NCBI RefSeq assembly: GCF_036227325.1
Contig: NZ_CP109467.1
Span: forward strand, 2,728,001-2,792,000
Length of the DNA stretch: 64,000 nucleotides
Source of the DNA: Streptomyces sp. NBC_01465
GTDB taxonomy: Bacteria; Actinomycetota; Actinomycetes; Streptomycetales; Streptomycetaceae
Direction: 5' to 3'
Within the stretch, counting starts at the first letter, position 1, and every line of letters starts with the position of its first letter. Position numbers and translations under genes: made by a program. The notes below the pieces were generated by a model, which was not told the DNA's origin, ran no database searches, and saw only the letters and a list, made by a program, of their open reading frames with translations. Below are positions 35,136-42,855 of this stretch, in pieces.

Positions 35136-35149
35136 AGCAAGCGCTTTCT
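35136..35149. promoter_or_regulatory. LacI-family operator
   Basis: AGCAAGCGCTTTCT is palindromic in 12 of 14 positions around the central CG, the hallmark of LacI-family sites. It sits between the divergent oxidoreductase operon and the lacI-type gene, 82 bp before the latter's start, so it probably serves repression of both. Confidence 0.7.
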
Positions 35150-35231
35150 ACGCGCTATGAAGCTAACCTGCGACCGACGGGTCGGACAAGTGGCAATCAG
35201 CAAGTTGCCCGGGGATTGAGACGAGGAAGAG

Positions 35232-36293
35232 ATGACGACGACGCTCGCGGACGTGGCAGCCCGGGCCCGGGTCTCCCCGGCGACGGTCTCCCGGGTCCTG
35301 AACGGCAACTACCCGGTCGCCGCCTCCACCCGCGAGCGGGTGCTGCGGGCGGTGGACGAGCTGGACTACGTCCTGAACGCGACGGCGAGCTCCCTGGCCG
35401 CCGCCACCTCCGACCTGGTCGGCATCCTCGTCAACGACATCGCCGACCCCTTCTTCGGGATCATGGCGGGCGCCGCCCAGTCGGCGATCGGCGGCCAGGA
35501 GGGCACGGGGCGCGGGGGCGGCGAGAAGCTGGCCGTGGTCTGCAACACCGGCGGGTCACCCGAGCGCGAGCTGACGTATCTGACCCTGCTGCAGCGCCAG
35601 CGCGCGGCGGCCGTGGTGCTGACGGGCGGGGCGATCGAGGACCCCGAGCACTCGGCCGCGGTCCTGGCCAAGCTGGGGAAGCTCGCGGACGCGGGGACGC
35701 GCGTGGTGCTGTGCGGACGGCCGCCGATGGAGGGCGGCGGGGCTGCCGTACTGGCGACGCTGAGCTTCGACAACCAGGGCGGCGGGCGTCAACTCACCGA
35801 ACACCTGCTGGAGTTGGGGCATCGGCGGATCGGATACGTCGCCGGGCCCGAGGAGCGGACCACCACCCGCCACCGGCTGGAGGGACACCGCAAGGCGCTG
35901 GAGGCGGCGGGGATCAAGGACGACCCGCGGCTGGTGGTGCACGGTCCGTACGACCGCCAGTCGGGGTACGAGGCGACGCGCGAACTCCTCGACAGGGAGC
36001 CGGGGTTGACGGCGGTCGTCGCCGCCAACGACACCGTGGCCCTGGGCGCGTGCGCGGCGGTGCGCGAGCGGGGGCTGCGGATCCCCGAGGACATCTCGGT
36101 GGCGGGCTTCGACGACCTGCCGTTCTCGGTCGACGCGGTGCCGGCGCTCACGACCGTACGACTGCCGCTGTACGACGCCGGGGCCTGGGCCGGCCGCCTC
36201 GCGATGGGCACGGAGGCACCGCCCGCGGGCGGGGTCGCGGTGGTCCGGGGCGAGTTGATGGCGCGGGCGTCCACGGGGGCGCCGGGGCGGTGA
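35232..36293 (+). CDS. LacI family transcriptional repressor
   Basis: A 353-residue regulator. Residues 3-23 are the LacI helix-turn-helix (TLADVAARARVSPATVSRVL) followed by the hinge helix (ATASSLAA near 55). The remainder is a periplasmic-binding-protein-like effector domain: VGILVNDIADPFFGIMAGA, AAVVLTGGAIEDPEHS, GHRRIGYVAGPEERTTTRHRL, VVAANDTVALGACAAVRERG, ISVAGFDDLPFS. It probably represses the adjacent oxidoreductase-DUF993-isomerase operon through the 35136-35149 operator and is released by a pathway sugar. The ATG at 35232 follows a GAGGAAGAG ribosome binding site. Confidence 0.93.
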   Translation: MTTTLADVAARARVSPATVSRVLNGNYPVAASTRERVLRAVDELDYVLNATASSLAAATSDLVGILVNDIADPFFGIMAGAAQSAIGGQEGTGRGGGEKLAVVCNTGGSPERELTYLTLLQRQRAAAVVLTGGAIEDPEHSAAVLAKLGKLADAGTRVVLCGRPPMEGGGAAVLATLSFDNQGGGRQLTEHLLELGHRRIGYVAGPEERTTTRHRLEGHRKALEAAGIKDDPRLVVHGPYDRQSGYEATRELLDREPGLTAVVAANDTVALGACAAVRERGLRIPEDISVAGFDDLPFSVDAVPALTTVRLPLYDAGAWAGRLAMGTEAPPAGGVAVVRGELMARASTGAPGR

Positions 36294-36377
36294 ACGGGTA
36301 CGGGCGGACCCCTTGTGCGGGCGCGCCCCGCCTCCTACCGTTGACGGAGTCAAAGAAACCGGCCCTGGGTGGACATC

Positions 36378-37313
36378 ATGCCCGTACATGAGATCCGCGC
36401 GTTCAACCGCTTCTACACCAACCTCATCGGCGCGCTCGACTACAGCAAGCACCTCTACACCCCGTACACGCTCACCGAGTCCCGCGTCCTCTACGAGCTC
36501 GCCCACGCGCCCCGCACCGACGCGGCCGACCTCCGGGCCGAACTCTCCCTTGACGCCGGGTACTTGAGCCGACTCCTCGCCAAGTTCGAGCGTGACGGAC
36601 TGGTCGAGCGGGCGCCCTCCGCGCTCGATTCGCGGCGCCAGCGCATCACGCTCACCCCGAGCGGGCGCGAGGCCGCTGCGCTGCTCGACGAGCGCTCGCG
36701 CGAAGCCGTCTCCACGATGCTCTCCCGGGTCGATCCCGCCGAACGGGACCGACTCACGGAGTCCCTGCGGTCCGTACGCGACATCCTGCAGCGGAGCCGC
36801 GGAATCGACGCCGCCCGGCCCGCTCTGCGCGATCCCGGACCCGGCGATCTGGGGTGGATCGTGCAGCGGCACGGGGCCCTGTACGCCGCCGAGTTCGGGT
36901 GGAACGCCGACTTCGAGGGGCTCGTCGCCCGGATCGTCGCCGACTTCACCCAGGACCACGACCCGCATCTGGAACGGGTCTGGATCGCCGAGCTCGACGG
37001 GCGCCCGGTCGGCGGTGTGATGTGCGTACGCGACGATGCGCCCGGGACCGCCCGGCTGCGGCTGCTGCTCGTCGAGCCGTCGGCGCGCGGGCACGGCGTC
37101 GGACGCCAACTCGTGGACGCCGTCGTCGAGTTCGCCCGCGAAGTGGGATATCGCGAGCTCGTGCTCTGGACCAACGACGTGCTCGCGTCCGCCCGCAGGA
37201 TCTATCAGGGCGCCGGGTTCACGCTCGTCGCCGAGAAGCCGCACCGCTCCTACGGGGCGGATCTGGTCGGACAGGACTGGCGGCTCAGTCTTCAGGAAGG
37301 AACAGTGCGTTGA
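36378..37313 (+). CDS. MarR-GNAT fusion protein (regulator plus acetyltransferase)
   Basis: A 311-residue two-domain protein. Residues 1-145 are a MarR winged helix (PYTLTESRVLYELAHAPRTDA, LSLDAGYLSRLLAKFERDGLVERAPS, DSRRQRITLTPSGREAA). Residues 155-305 are a GNAT domain with LRLLLVEPSARGHGVGRQLVDAV and ARRIYQGAGFTLVAEKPH. Such fusions are a known bacterial family, thought to couple metabolite or protein acetylation to transcription. The ATG at 36378 was chosen; a GTG nine bases upstream is equally possible. Its stop overlaps the TTG start of the next isomerase (TTGA), so both proteins are made together. Confidence 0.88.
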   Translation: MPVHEIRAFNRFYTNLIGALDYSKHLYTPYTLTESRVLYELAHAPRTDAADLRAELSLDAGYLSRLLAKFERDGLVERAPSALDSRRQRITLTPSGREAAALLDERSREAVSTMLSRVDPAERDRLTESLRSVRDILQRSRGIDAARPALRDPGPGDLGWIVQRHGALYAAEFGWNADFEGLVARIVADFTQDHDPHLERVWIAELDGRPVGGVMCVRDDAPGTARLRLLLVEPSARGHGVGRQLVDAVVEFAREVGYRELVLWTNDVLASARRIYQGAGFTLVAEKPHRSYGADLVGQDWRLSLQEGTVR

Positions 37314-38119
37314 AGTTCGCGTTCTCCACCCTCGGGGTGCCCGGTCTACCCATAGCGGATGTCGTACGGCTCGCCTCCGACACCGGCTACCAGGGCGTCG
37401 AGCTGCGCGCCCACCCCGAGGAGCCCCTGCACCCCGGGTCCACCGCGGCCGAACGGGCCGCCGCCGTCGAGGAGTTCGCGCGCGGCGGTATCGAGATCCT
37501 CGGCGTCGCCGGGTATGTGAAGGTCGCCGCCGAGGGCGACGACACCGAGGCCGAGCGCGGGCTCGTCGAGCTCGTCGACCTCGCCGCCGACCTGGGCGCA
37601 CCCTTCGTCCGCGTCTTCCCCGGCGGCGGCGAGCAGCCCCAGGAGGTTGCGGACGCAACGGCCGCGCGGCGGCTGGGTTTCGGGGCGGAGGTCGCGGCGG
37701 AGAAGGGCGTACGGATCCTGATGGAGACGCACGACTCGCACCGTACGGGCGCTTCCGCGGCCCGCGTCCTGGGCCCCGTCGGACACAAGAACGCCGGCTC
37801 CCTCTGGGACGTCATGCACACCTGGCTCGGCGGCGAGGACCCCGTCACCAGCCATGCCGTACTCGCCCCGTACCTCGGATACGCCCAGGTCAAGGACATC
37901 GCGTCGGCCGACGACAAGACCCCGCTCGCGCTGGGCGCCGGGGTCCTGCCACTCGCCGAGTGCGTACGGATCCTCAGCTCCGAGAACCCTGAGGGCTGGC
38001 TGTGCTGGGAGTACGAGAAGCGGTGGTATCCGCAGGCGGCGGAGCTGCCGGGGATGCTGGCAGCGGGGCGCGAGCACCTGGAGCGGTTGATCGCGCGAGC
38101 GAAGGCTGTGCAGTCCTAG
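37310..38119 (+). CDS. Sugar phosphate isomerase/epimerase-like TIM-barrel protein
   Basis: A 269-residue AP-endonuclease-2-like barrel, distinct in sequence from the one at 31916. Segments are FAFSTLGVPGLPIADVVRLA, YQGVELRAHPEEPLHPG, FVRVFPGGGEQP, VRILMETHDSHRTG, GSLWDVMHTWLGGEDP, YAQVKDIASADDKT and WLCWEYEKRWYPQ, which supply the expected Glu/Asp/His metal ligands. The only start consistent with the AGGAAGGAAC site at 37294-37303 is TTG at 37310, overlapping the MarR-GNAT stop. Its 3' end overlaps the convergent EamA gene by 146 bp. Likely part of the neighbouring sugar pathway. Confidence 0.87.
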   Translation: MKFAFSTLGVPGLPIADVVRLASDTGYQGVELRAHPEEPLHPGSTAAERAAAVEEFARGGIEILGVAGYVKVAAEGDDTEAERGLVELVDLAADLGAPFVRVFPGGGEQPQEVADATAARRLGFGAEVAAEKGVRILMETHDSHRTGASAARVLGPVGHKNAGSLWDVMHTWLGGEDPVTSHAVLAPYLGYAQVKDIASADDKTPLALGAGVLPLAECVRILSSENPEGWLCWEYEKRWYPQAAELPGMLAAGREHLERLIARAKAVQS

Positions 38120-38957
38120 AAGCCAGAGCCACTCCGCCGACGAGGAGCGCCGCCGCGCACCAGTCCAGCGCGGTCAGGCGCTCGTCGAGGAAGAGTGCCG
38201 CCGAGGACATCCCGAAGACCGGGACCAGGAGCGTGAAGGGCGCCACCGAGTTGGCGGGGTGGTGGCGGAGCAGATAGCCCCACGCCCCGAAGCCGAAGAC
38301 GGTGGAGACCCAGGCGACGAAGACGATCGTGCCCGCCCCGCTCCAGTCGAGCCCCGCCAGGGCGTCCGCGTCCGCGCGGGGGCCCTCGAAGAGCAGGGAG
38401 AGGGCGAGGAGCGGGAGTACGGGCACGGTCGAGACCCACACCATGAAGTTGAGCGGGTCGGGCGGGGCGGCCTTGCGGGTCAGTACGTTCGAGATGCCCC
38501 AGAAGGCCGCCGCCGCGACCACCAGGACGAAGCCCAGCACGGCCCCGTCGACCCCTTCGCCGACCGCCGCGACTCCGATGCCGGCGAGTGCGATCGCCAT
38601 GCCGAGCACCCGTACGCGCGGCAGCCTCTCGCCGAGCGCGGCCGCGGCGAAGAGCGCTGTGAAGACCGCTTGGACCTGCAGCACGAGGGACGGCAGACCG
38701 GCCCCCATCCCCTGGTCCATGCCGATGAAGAGCAGCCCGAACTTGCCGACGCCCAGGGCGAGTCCGACCCCCAGGACCCACTTCCAGGCGACCTTGGGGC
38801 GTCCTACGAAGAAGACCGCGGGCAGCGCCGCGACCAGGAAGCGCAGGGCCGAGAAGAGCAGCGGCGGGAAGTGGGCGAGGCCGATGTCGATGACGACGAA
38901 GTTGACTCCCCAGACGGCGGTGACCAGGACGGCGAGGGCGATGTGCGGTGGGCGCAT
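37974..38957 (-). CDS. EamA/DMT family transporter
   Basis: A 327-residue membrane protein with ten predicted helices in two EamA repeats: HIALAVLVTAVWGVNFVVIDIG starts the first and FVLVVAAAAFWGISNVLTRKAA the second; FGAWGYLLRHHPANSVAPFTLLVPVFGM is near the end. DMT exporters move amino acids or metabolites out. The core ends near residue 283; the last 45 residues are a Pro/Ser/Ala-rich tail encoded antisense to the 3' end of the isomerase gene, probably from loss of an earlier stop. The ATG at 38957 is 100 bp from a divergent LysR gene, a common pairing in which LysR controls the exporter. Confidence 0.88.
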   Translation of the reverse strand: MRPPHIALAVLVTAVWGVNFVVIDIGLAHFPPLLFSALRFLVAALPAVFFVGRPKVAWKWVLGVGLALGVGKFGLLFIGMDQGMGAGLPSLVLQVQAVFTALFAAAALGERLPRVRVLGMAIALAGIGVAAVGEGVDGAVLGFVLVVAAAAFWGISNVLTRKAAPPDPLNFMVWVSTVPVLPLLALSLLFEGPRADADALAGLDWSGAGTIVFVAWVSTVFGFGAWGYLLRHHPANSVAPFTLLVPVFGMSSAALFLDERLTALDWCAAALLVGGVALASRTAQPSLARSTAPGARAPLPASPAAPPPADTTASRTPSTASPQGSRS

Positions 38958-39057
38958 GGGTCGATGATCGGCCGGATCGACCCTTTAGCACCAGCGCGGA
39001 TGTCTTCATGGTTGGATTGAGCATCGCTAATGAATGGGCTGATGAAGGAGGGCTCTC

Positions 39058-39954
39058 GTGCTCGATCTCGCCCGGCTGCGCGCGCTGCACGCCATCTCCG
39101 TCCACGGTTCGGTCGCCGCCGCCGCGACCGCCCTCGGCTACACCCCCTCCGCCGTCTCGCAGCAGATCACCAAGCTGGAGCGCGAGACCCGCACCACCCT
39201 CCTGGAGCGCCGCGGCCGGGGCATCGCCCTGACCGAGGAGGCGGTCCAGCTGGCCGCCACCGCGCAGGAGCTCCTCGCCATCGTCGAACGCGCCGAGACG
39301 ACCCTGGAGGAGCAGCGCGGGGAGCCCGCCGGCCGGCTCTCCATCGCCGCCTTCGCCTCCTCCGCGCGCGGGCTGCTCCCCGGCGTACTGGCCCAACTCG
39401 CCGCCGATCACCCCGGGTTGACCGCCCGCCTCAGCGAGGTCGATCCGCATCTCTCGATCGGTCTCGTCGCACGCGGCGTCGTCGACCTCGCCGTCGCGCA
39501 CGACTGGGACATCGCCCCGCTGCCGACCCCCGAGGGCGTCGAGCAGGCGGTGATCGGCGACGACCCCTGCGATCTGCTCGTACCGGCCGCCCATCCGCTG
39601 GCCGGGCGGAAGTCCGTACGGCGCGAGGAACTCGCCGGGGAGGTCTGGGTCTGCCAGCCGCCGGGGCGGGTCTGCCACGACTGGCTCGTACGGACGCTGC
39701 GCGCGATCGGCGAGGAGCCGGACATCGCGCACACCGCCGAGGAGAACCACACCATCGTCGCCCTCGTCGCGGCCGGGCTCGGGATCGCGGTGGTGCCCCG
39801 GCTGGGGCGCGGTCCAGTGCCGGAGGGGGCCGTCGCCGTACCGCTGGATCCGCTTCCGGTGCGGCGGCTGTACGCCCTCTGGCGTACCGGGGCGGCGCGG
39901 CGGCCCGCGATCACGGAGACCGTTCGGGCCCTCCAGGAGCACTGGGCCCGCTAG
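39058..39954 (+). CDS. LysR family transcriptional regulator
   Basis: A 298-residue LysR protein. The N-terminal winged helix is LARLRALHAISVHGSVAAAA, TALGYTPSAVSQQITKLERE, TTLLERRGRGIALTEEAVQL. The effector domain begins near 90 (GRLSIAAFASSARGLLPGVL), with DLAVAHDW and AGLGIAVVPRLG. The GTG at 39058 has GAAGGAGGG upstream. It is divergent from the EamA exporter and likely regulates it, with an exported metabolite as co-inducer; this is inference from the usual arrangement. Confidence 0.92.
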   Translation: MLDLARLRALHAISVHGSVAAAATALGYTPSAVSQQITKLERETRTTLLERRGRGIALTEEAVQLAATAQELLAIVERAETTLEEQRGEPAGRLSIAAFASSARGLLPGVLAQLAADHPGLTARLSEVDPHLSIGLVARGVVDLAVAHDWDIAPLPTPEGVEQAVIGDDPCDLLVPAAHPLAGRKSVRREELAGEVWVCQPPGRVCHDWLVRTLRAIGEEPDIAHTAEENHTIVALVAAGLGIAVVPRLGRGPVPEGAVAVPLDPLPVRRLYALWRTGAARRPAITETVRALQEHWAR

Positions 39955-40057
39955 TTCACACCCGTACCGAACTGCGGAAATGCGCGGAACCGGCGGGGAA
40001 CGGCCGGCGTCCAAGTCCCGTACTGCTGGTGAGTCACCGCAGAGCGGTGTCGGCCTC

Positions 40058-40155
40058 GCTGCTGGCTGCGAACGCCGACTCCCCTCTCCAACCGCCTGCG
40101 GCCAGCAGCACAGCCGCCACCGGTGCGCCCCCCTCCAACTGCACCGGTGGCGGCT
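40058..40155 (+). terminator. Two consecutive hairpins in the 340-bp gap after lysR
   Basis: The gap 39955-40294 holds no gene. It contains a 9-bp stem (40058-40066 with 40101-40109) directly followed by a perfect 15-bp stem (AGCCGCCACCGGTGC at 40112-40126, its complement at 40141-40155). The second is a strong terminator for LysR. A TTGACC near 40209 and TATCGC near 40233 may form the promoter of the GH3 gene. Confidence 0.65.
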
Positions 40156-40294
40156 CCCTTCCGGCCCTCTCGCCGGCCCCCTTTCGGCGGCGGGTTCTGC
40201 GCGCCCTCTTGACCCGGCAGTTACTTTCCGGCTATCGCTGCACCTTGGAAGTTTCCTTCAACTCCCTTGCGCAGCATGGCCGGAAGGAGCACCA

Positions 40295-42118
40295 GTGCCC
40301 CACCGCACATCCAGACGCACCCTGCTCTCCGCTACCGCGGCAGCCGCCGCCACGATTGCCGTCGGCGGCCCCGCACAAGCCCACAGCCACGACCGCGACC
40401 ACGACCGCGACCGCGACCGGCAGCTCAAGAGGCTCATCGCCCGGATGAGCATCGAGGAGAAGATCGGCCAGCTCTTCGTCATGCGGGTGTACGGGCACTC
40501 CGCCACCGCCCCCGACCAGGCCGACATCGACGCCAACCTCGCCCAGATGGGCGTCCGCACCGCCGCCGAGCTGATCGCCAAGTACCACGTCGGCGGCATC
40601 ATCTACTTCGGCTGGGCCCACAACGTCCGCGACCCGCACCAGATCGCCGCCCTCTCCAACGGCATCCAGCGCGCCGGCCTCTCCCAGCCCACCCCGATCC
40701 CCCTCCTGATCGCCACCGACCAGGAGCACGGCATCGTCTGCCGCGTCGGCTACCCCGCCACCCTCTTCCCCGGCGCGATGGCGCTCGGCGCGGGAGGCTC
40801 GCGCGACGACGCCCGTACGGTCGGCAGGATCGCCGGGGCCGAGCTGAACGCGATCGGCATCCGGCAGAACTACTCCCCCGACTCCGACGTCAACATCAAC
40901 CCGGCCAACCCGGTCATCGGCGTACGCTCCTTCGGCGCCGACCCCGCCTCCGTCGCCCGGATGGCCGCCGCCGAGGTGCAGGGCTACCAGTCCTCGTCGA
41001 CCGCCTCAACTGCCAAGCATTTCCCCGGACATGGGGACACGAGCGTCGACAGCCACACCGGCATCCCGCTCATCACCCACACCCGCGAGGAGTGGGAGCG
41101 GATCGACGCCCCGCCCTTCAGGGCCGTGATCGCCGCCGGGATCGACTCGATCATGACGGCGCACATCCAGTTCCCGGCGCTCGACCCGAGCAACGACCCG
41201 GCGACGCTCTCGCACCCCATCCTCACCGGGATACTGCGCGGCGAGCTCGGCTACCGGGGCGTGATCATCACCGACGCGCTCGACATGCAGGGCGTACGCG
41301 ACAAGTACGGCGACGCCCGCGTCCCCGTGCTCGCCCTCAAGGCGGGCGTCGACCAGCTCCTGAACCCGCCCGACCTGGCGACCGCCTGGAACGGGGTCCG
41401 CGCGGCCGTCGACAGCGGCGAGATCACGGAGGCCCGGCTCGACGAGTCGATCCTGCGCGTCCTCCAACTCAAGGCAAGGCGCGGCCTGTTCAGCCGTCCG
41501 TACGTCAGCGACCGGGAGATCGACCACGTCGTCGGCACCCGCTCGCACCTGGCCACCGCCGACCGCATCGCCGAGCGCACCACCACCCTGCTGCGCAACC
41601 AGGGCGCTCTGCTGCCGCTCTCCCGGCGCCGTCAGAAGAACCTCCTGGTCCTCGGCGCCGACCCGGCGTCGCCCTCGGGCACGACCGGTCCGCCGACGAC
41701 CGTGCTCGGCAAGGAGTTCGACCGGCTGGGCTTCACCACCACGGTGCTCTCCACGGGCACGCTCCCCACCCAGGCCCAGATCGACGCGGCCGTCGCCGCC
41801 GCGCAGGGCAAGGACGCCGTGGTGATCGGTACGTACAACGCGGGTGCGGGCGGCGCCCAGTCCAAGCTCGTGGCGGCGCTCGTCGCGAGCGGGGCGGTGG
41901 TGGTGCAGGTCGCGATCCGCAATCCGTACGACATCGCCGCACTGCCCACGGTGGGCGCGGCGCTCGCGACGTACAGCTGGACGGATGTCGAACTCCGGGC
42001 CGCAGCACGGGTGATCGCGGGCACAGTGGAACCCCGCGGGAAACTGCCCGTGCCGGTCCCCCGGGCGGACGACCCCACACAGGTGCTGTACCCGATCGGC
42101 TACGGTCTGTCGTACTAG
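40295..42118 (+). CDS. Secreted GH3 family beta-N-acetylhexosaminidase (Tat signal)
   Basis: A 607-residue exported glycosidase. The N-terminus has a twin-arginine signal (SRRTLLSATAAAAATIAVGG) with an Ala-rich core and cleavage near AQA-HS; a His/Asp/Arg repeat linker (DRDHDRDRDR) follows. The GH3 domain shows IEEKIGQLFVMRVYG, the KHFPGHGDTSVDSH motif (Lys241-His242) of NagZ-type hexosaminidases, and the nucleophile Asp327 in IITDALDMQG. A second GH3_C-like domain covers the last 170 residues. It would remove N-acetylglucosamine from chitin or peptidoglycan fragments outside the cell. The GTG at 40295 has GGAAGGAGC upstream. Confidence 0.93.
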   Translation: MPHRTSRRTLLSATAAAAATIAVGGPAQAHSHDRDHDRDRDRQLKRLIARMSIEEKIGQLFVMRVYGHSATAPDQADIDANLAQMGVRTAAELIAKYHVGGIIYFGWAHNVRDPHQIAALSNGIQRAGLSQPTPIPLLIATDQEHGIVCRVGYPATLFPGAMALGAGGSRDDARTVGRIAGAELNAIGIRQNYSPDSDVNINPANPVIGVRSFGADPASVARMAAAEVQGYQSSSTASTAKHFPGHGDTSVDSHTGIPLITHTREEWERIDAPPFRAVIAAGIDSIMTAHIQFPALDPSNDPATLSHPILTGILRGELGYRGVIITDALDMQGVRDKYGDARVPVLALKAGVDQLLNPPDLATAWNGVRAAVDSGEITEARLDESILRVLQLKARRGLFSRPYVSDREIDHVVGTRSHLATADRIAERTTTLLRNQGALLPLSRRRQKNLLVLGADPASPSGTTGPPTTVLGKEFDRLGFTTTVLSTGTLPTQAQIDAAVAAAQGKDAVVIGTYNAGAGGAQSKLVAALVASGAVVVQVAIRNPYDIAALPTVGAALATYSWTDVELRAAARVIAGTVEPRGKLPVPVPRADDPTQVLYPIGYGLSY

Positions 42119-42191
42119 ACGTACGCTCCGTGCATCTGGCGTGGTCCCGCCCCGGCGGGTCACGCTGGATGCAGTAATGGGGGGTGTACTT

Positions 42192-42833
42192 GTGCACAGG
42201 CTCGGAGCTTGGGTTTTGGGGCTGCTGTGCGTCGTGCTGGTGGGGGTGCTCAGCTCCTGCCAGCAGCCGTCGGGGGGCGGTTCGGCGCAGAAGCTCCAGG
42301 AGTCGCCGCAGCCCACGGGGTACGGGGCGACGTTCCTGGGGCCGGACGAATGCAGCTCGCGCGGAAAGGACTTCCGCGAAGTGTCCTGCACCAGCGAGAG
42401 GGCGTACGCGCGGGTGCTCGCCCGCCACGACGGGAACCGGACGGCGGGGCCCGCCTGCCCGGGACCGACGGACTTCGTCCTCTATATCTCGGAGACCACA
42501 CCGGCGCTGGCCGAAGGCGCGAGCGCGACTCCGGGGGCGAGTGCGACACCGTCGCCGGTCGCGCGCGGCTACGCCTGCATGCGCACGCTGGAGCCGCCGC
42601 ATCCCGGTGACCCGGGCATGGGGGGCGGTCCGCGGACGGTGGTCGGGGACTGCGTCTACAACGCCGGCAAGGGGCAGGTGAAGGAGACGGCGTGCAACGG
42701 GTCGGGCGAGAAGGCACCGGAGTTCGAGGTGACGACGTCGGTGGCGCGCCGCGCCTTGTGCCCCTCGACGACCAGGCTGTACGTGCAGCTGGGGGGCGCG
42801 AAACCGGTGGGCTGCGCCCGCCGCGTGTTCTGA
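42192..42833 (+). CDS. Putative lipoprotein of unknown function
   Basis: A 213-residue protein with a short hydrophobic leader and a lipobox VLSSC at residues 19-23, so it should be lipidated at Cys23 and held outside the membrane. After a Ser/Gly/Gln linker it has eight or so cysteines (for example DECSSRGKDFREVSC, GPACPG, GDCVYNAG, ETACNGSG) and a repetitive ATPGASATPS spacer. No domain is recognised. The GTG at 42192 has a G-run 7 bases upstream; an ATG at 42177 is possible. It is convergent with the S37 peptidase gene. Confidence 0.75.
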   Translation: MHRLGAWVLGLLCVVLVGVLSSCQQPSGGGSAQKLQESPQPTGYGATFLGPDECSSRGKDFREVSCTSERAYARVLARHDGNRTAGPACPGPTDFVLYISETTPALAEGASATPGASATPSPVARGYACMRTLEPPHPGDPGMGGGPRTVVGDCVYNAGKGQVKETACNGSGEKAPEFEVTTSVARRALCPSTTRLYVQLGGAKPVGCARRVF

Positions 42834-42855
42834 ACGGCGGGCGCAGCCAGGGGTG

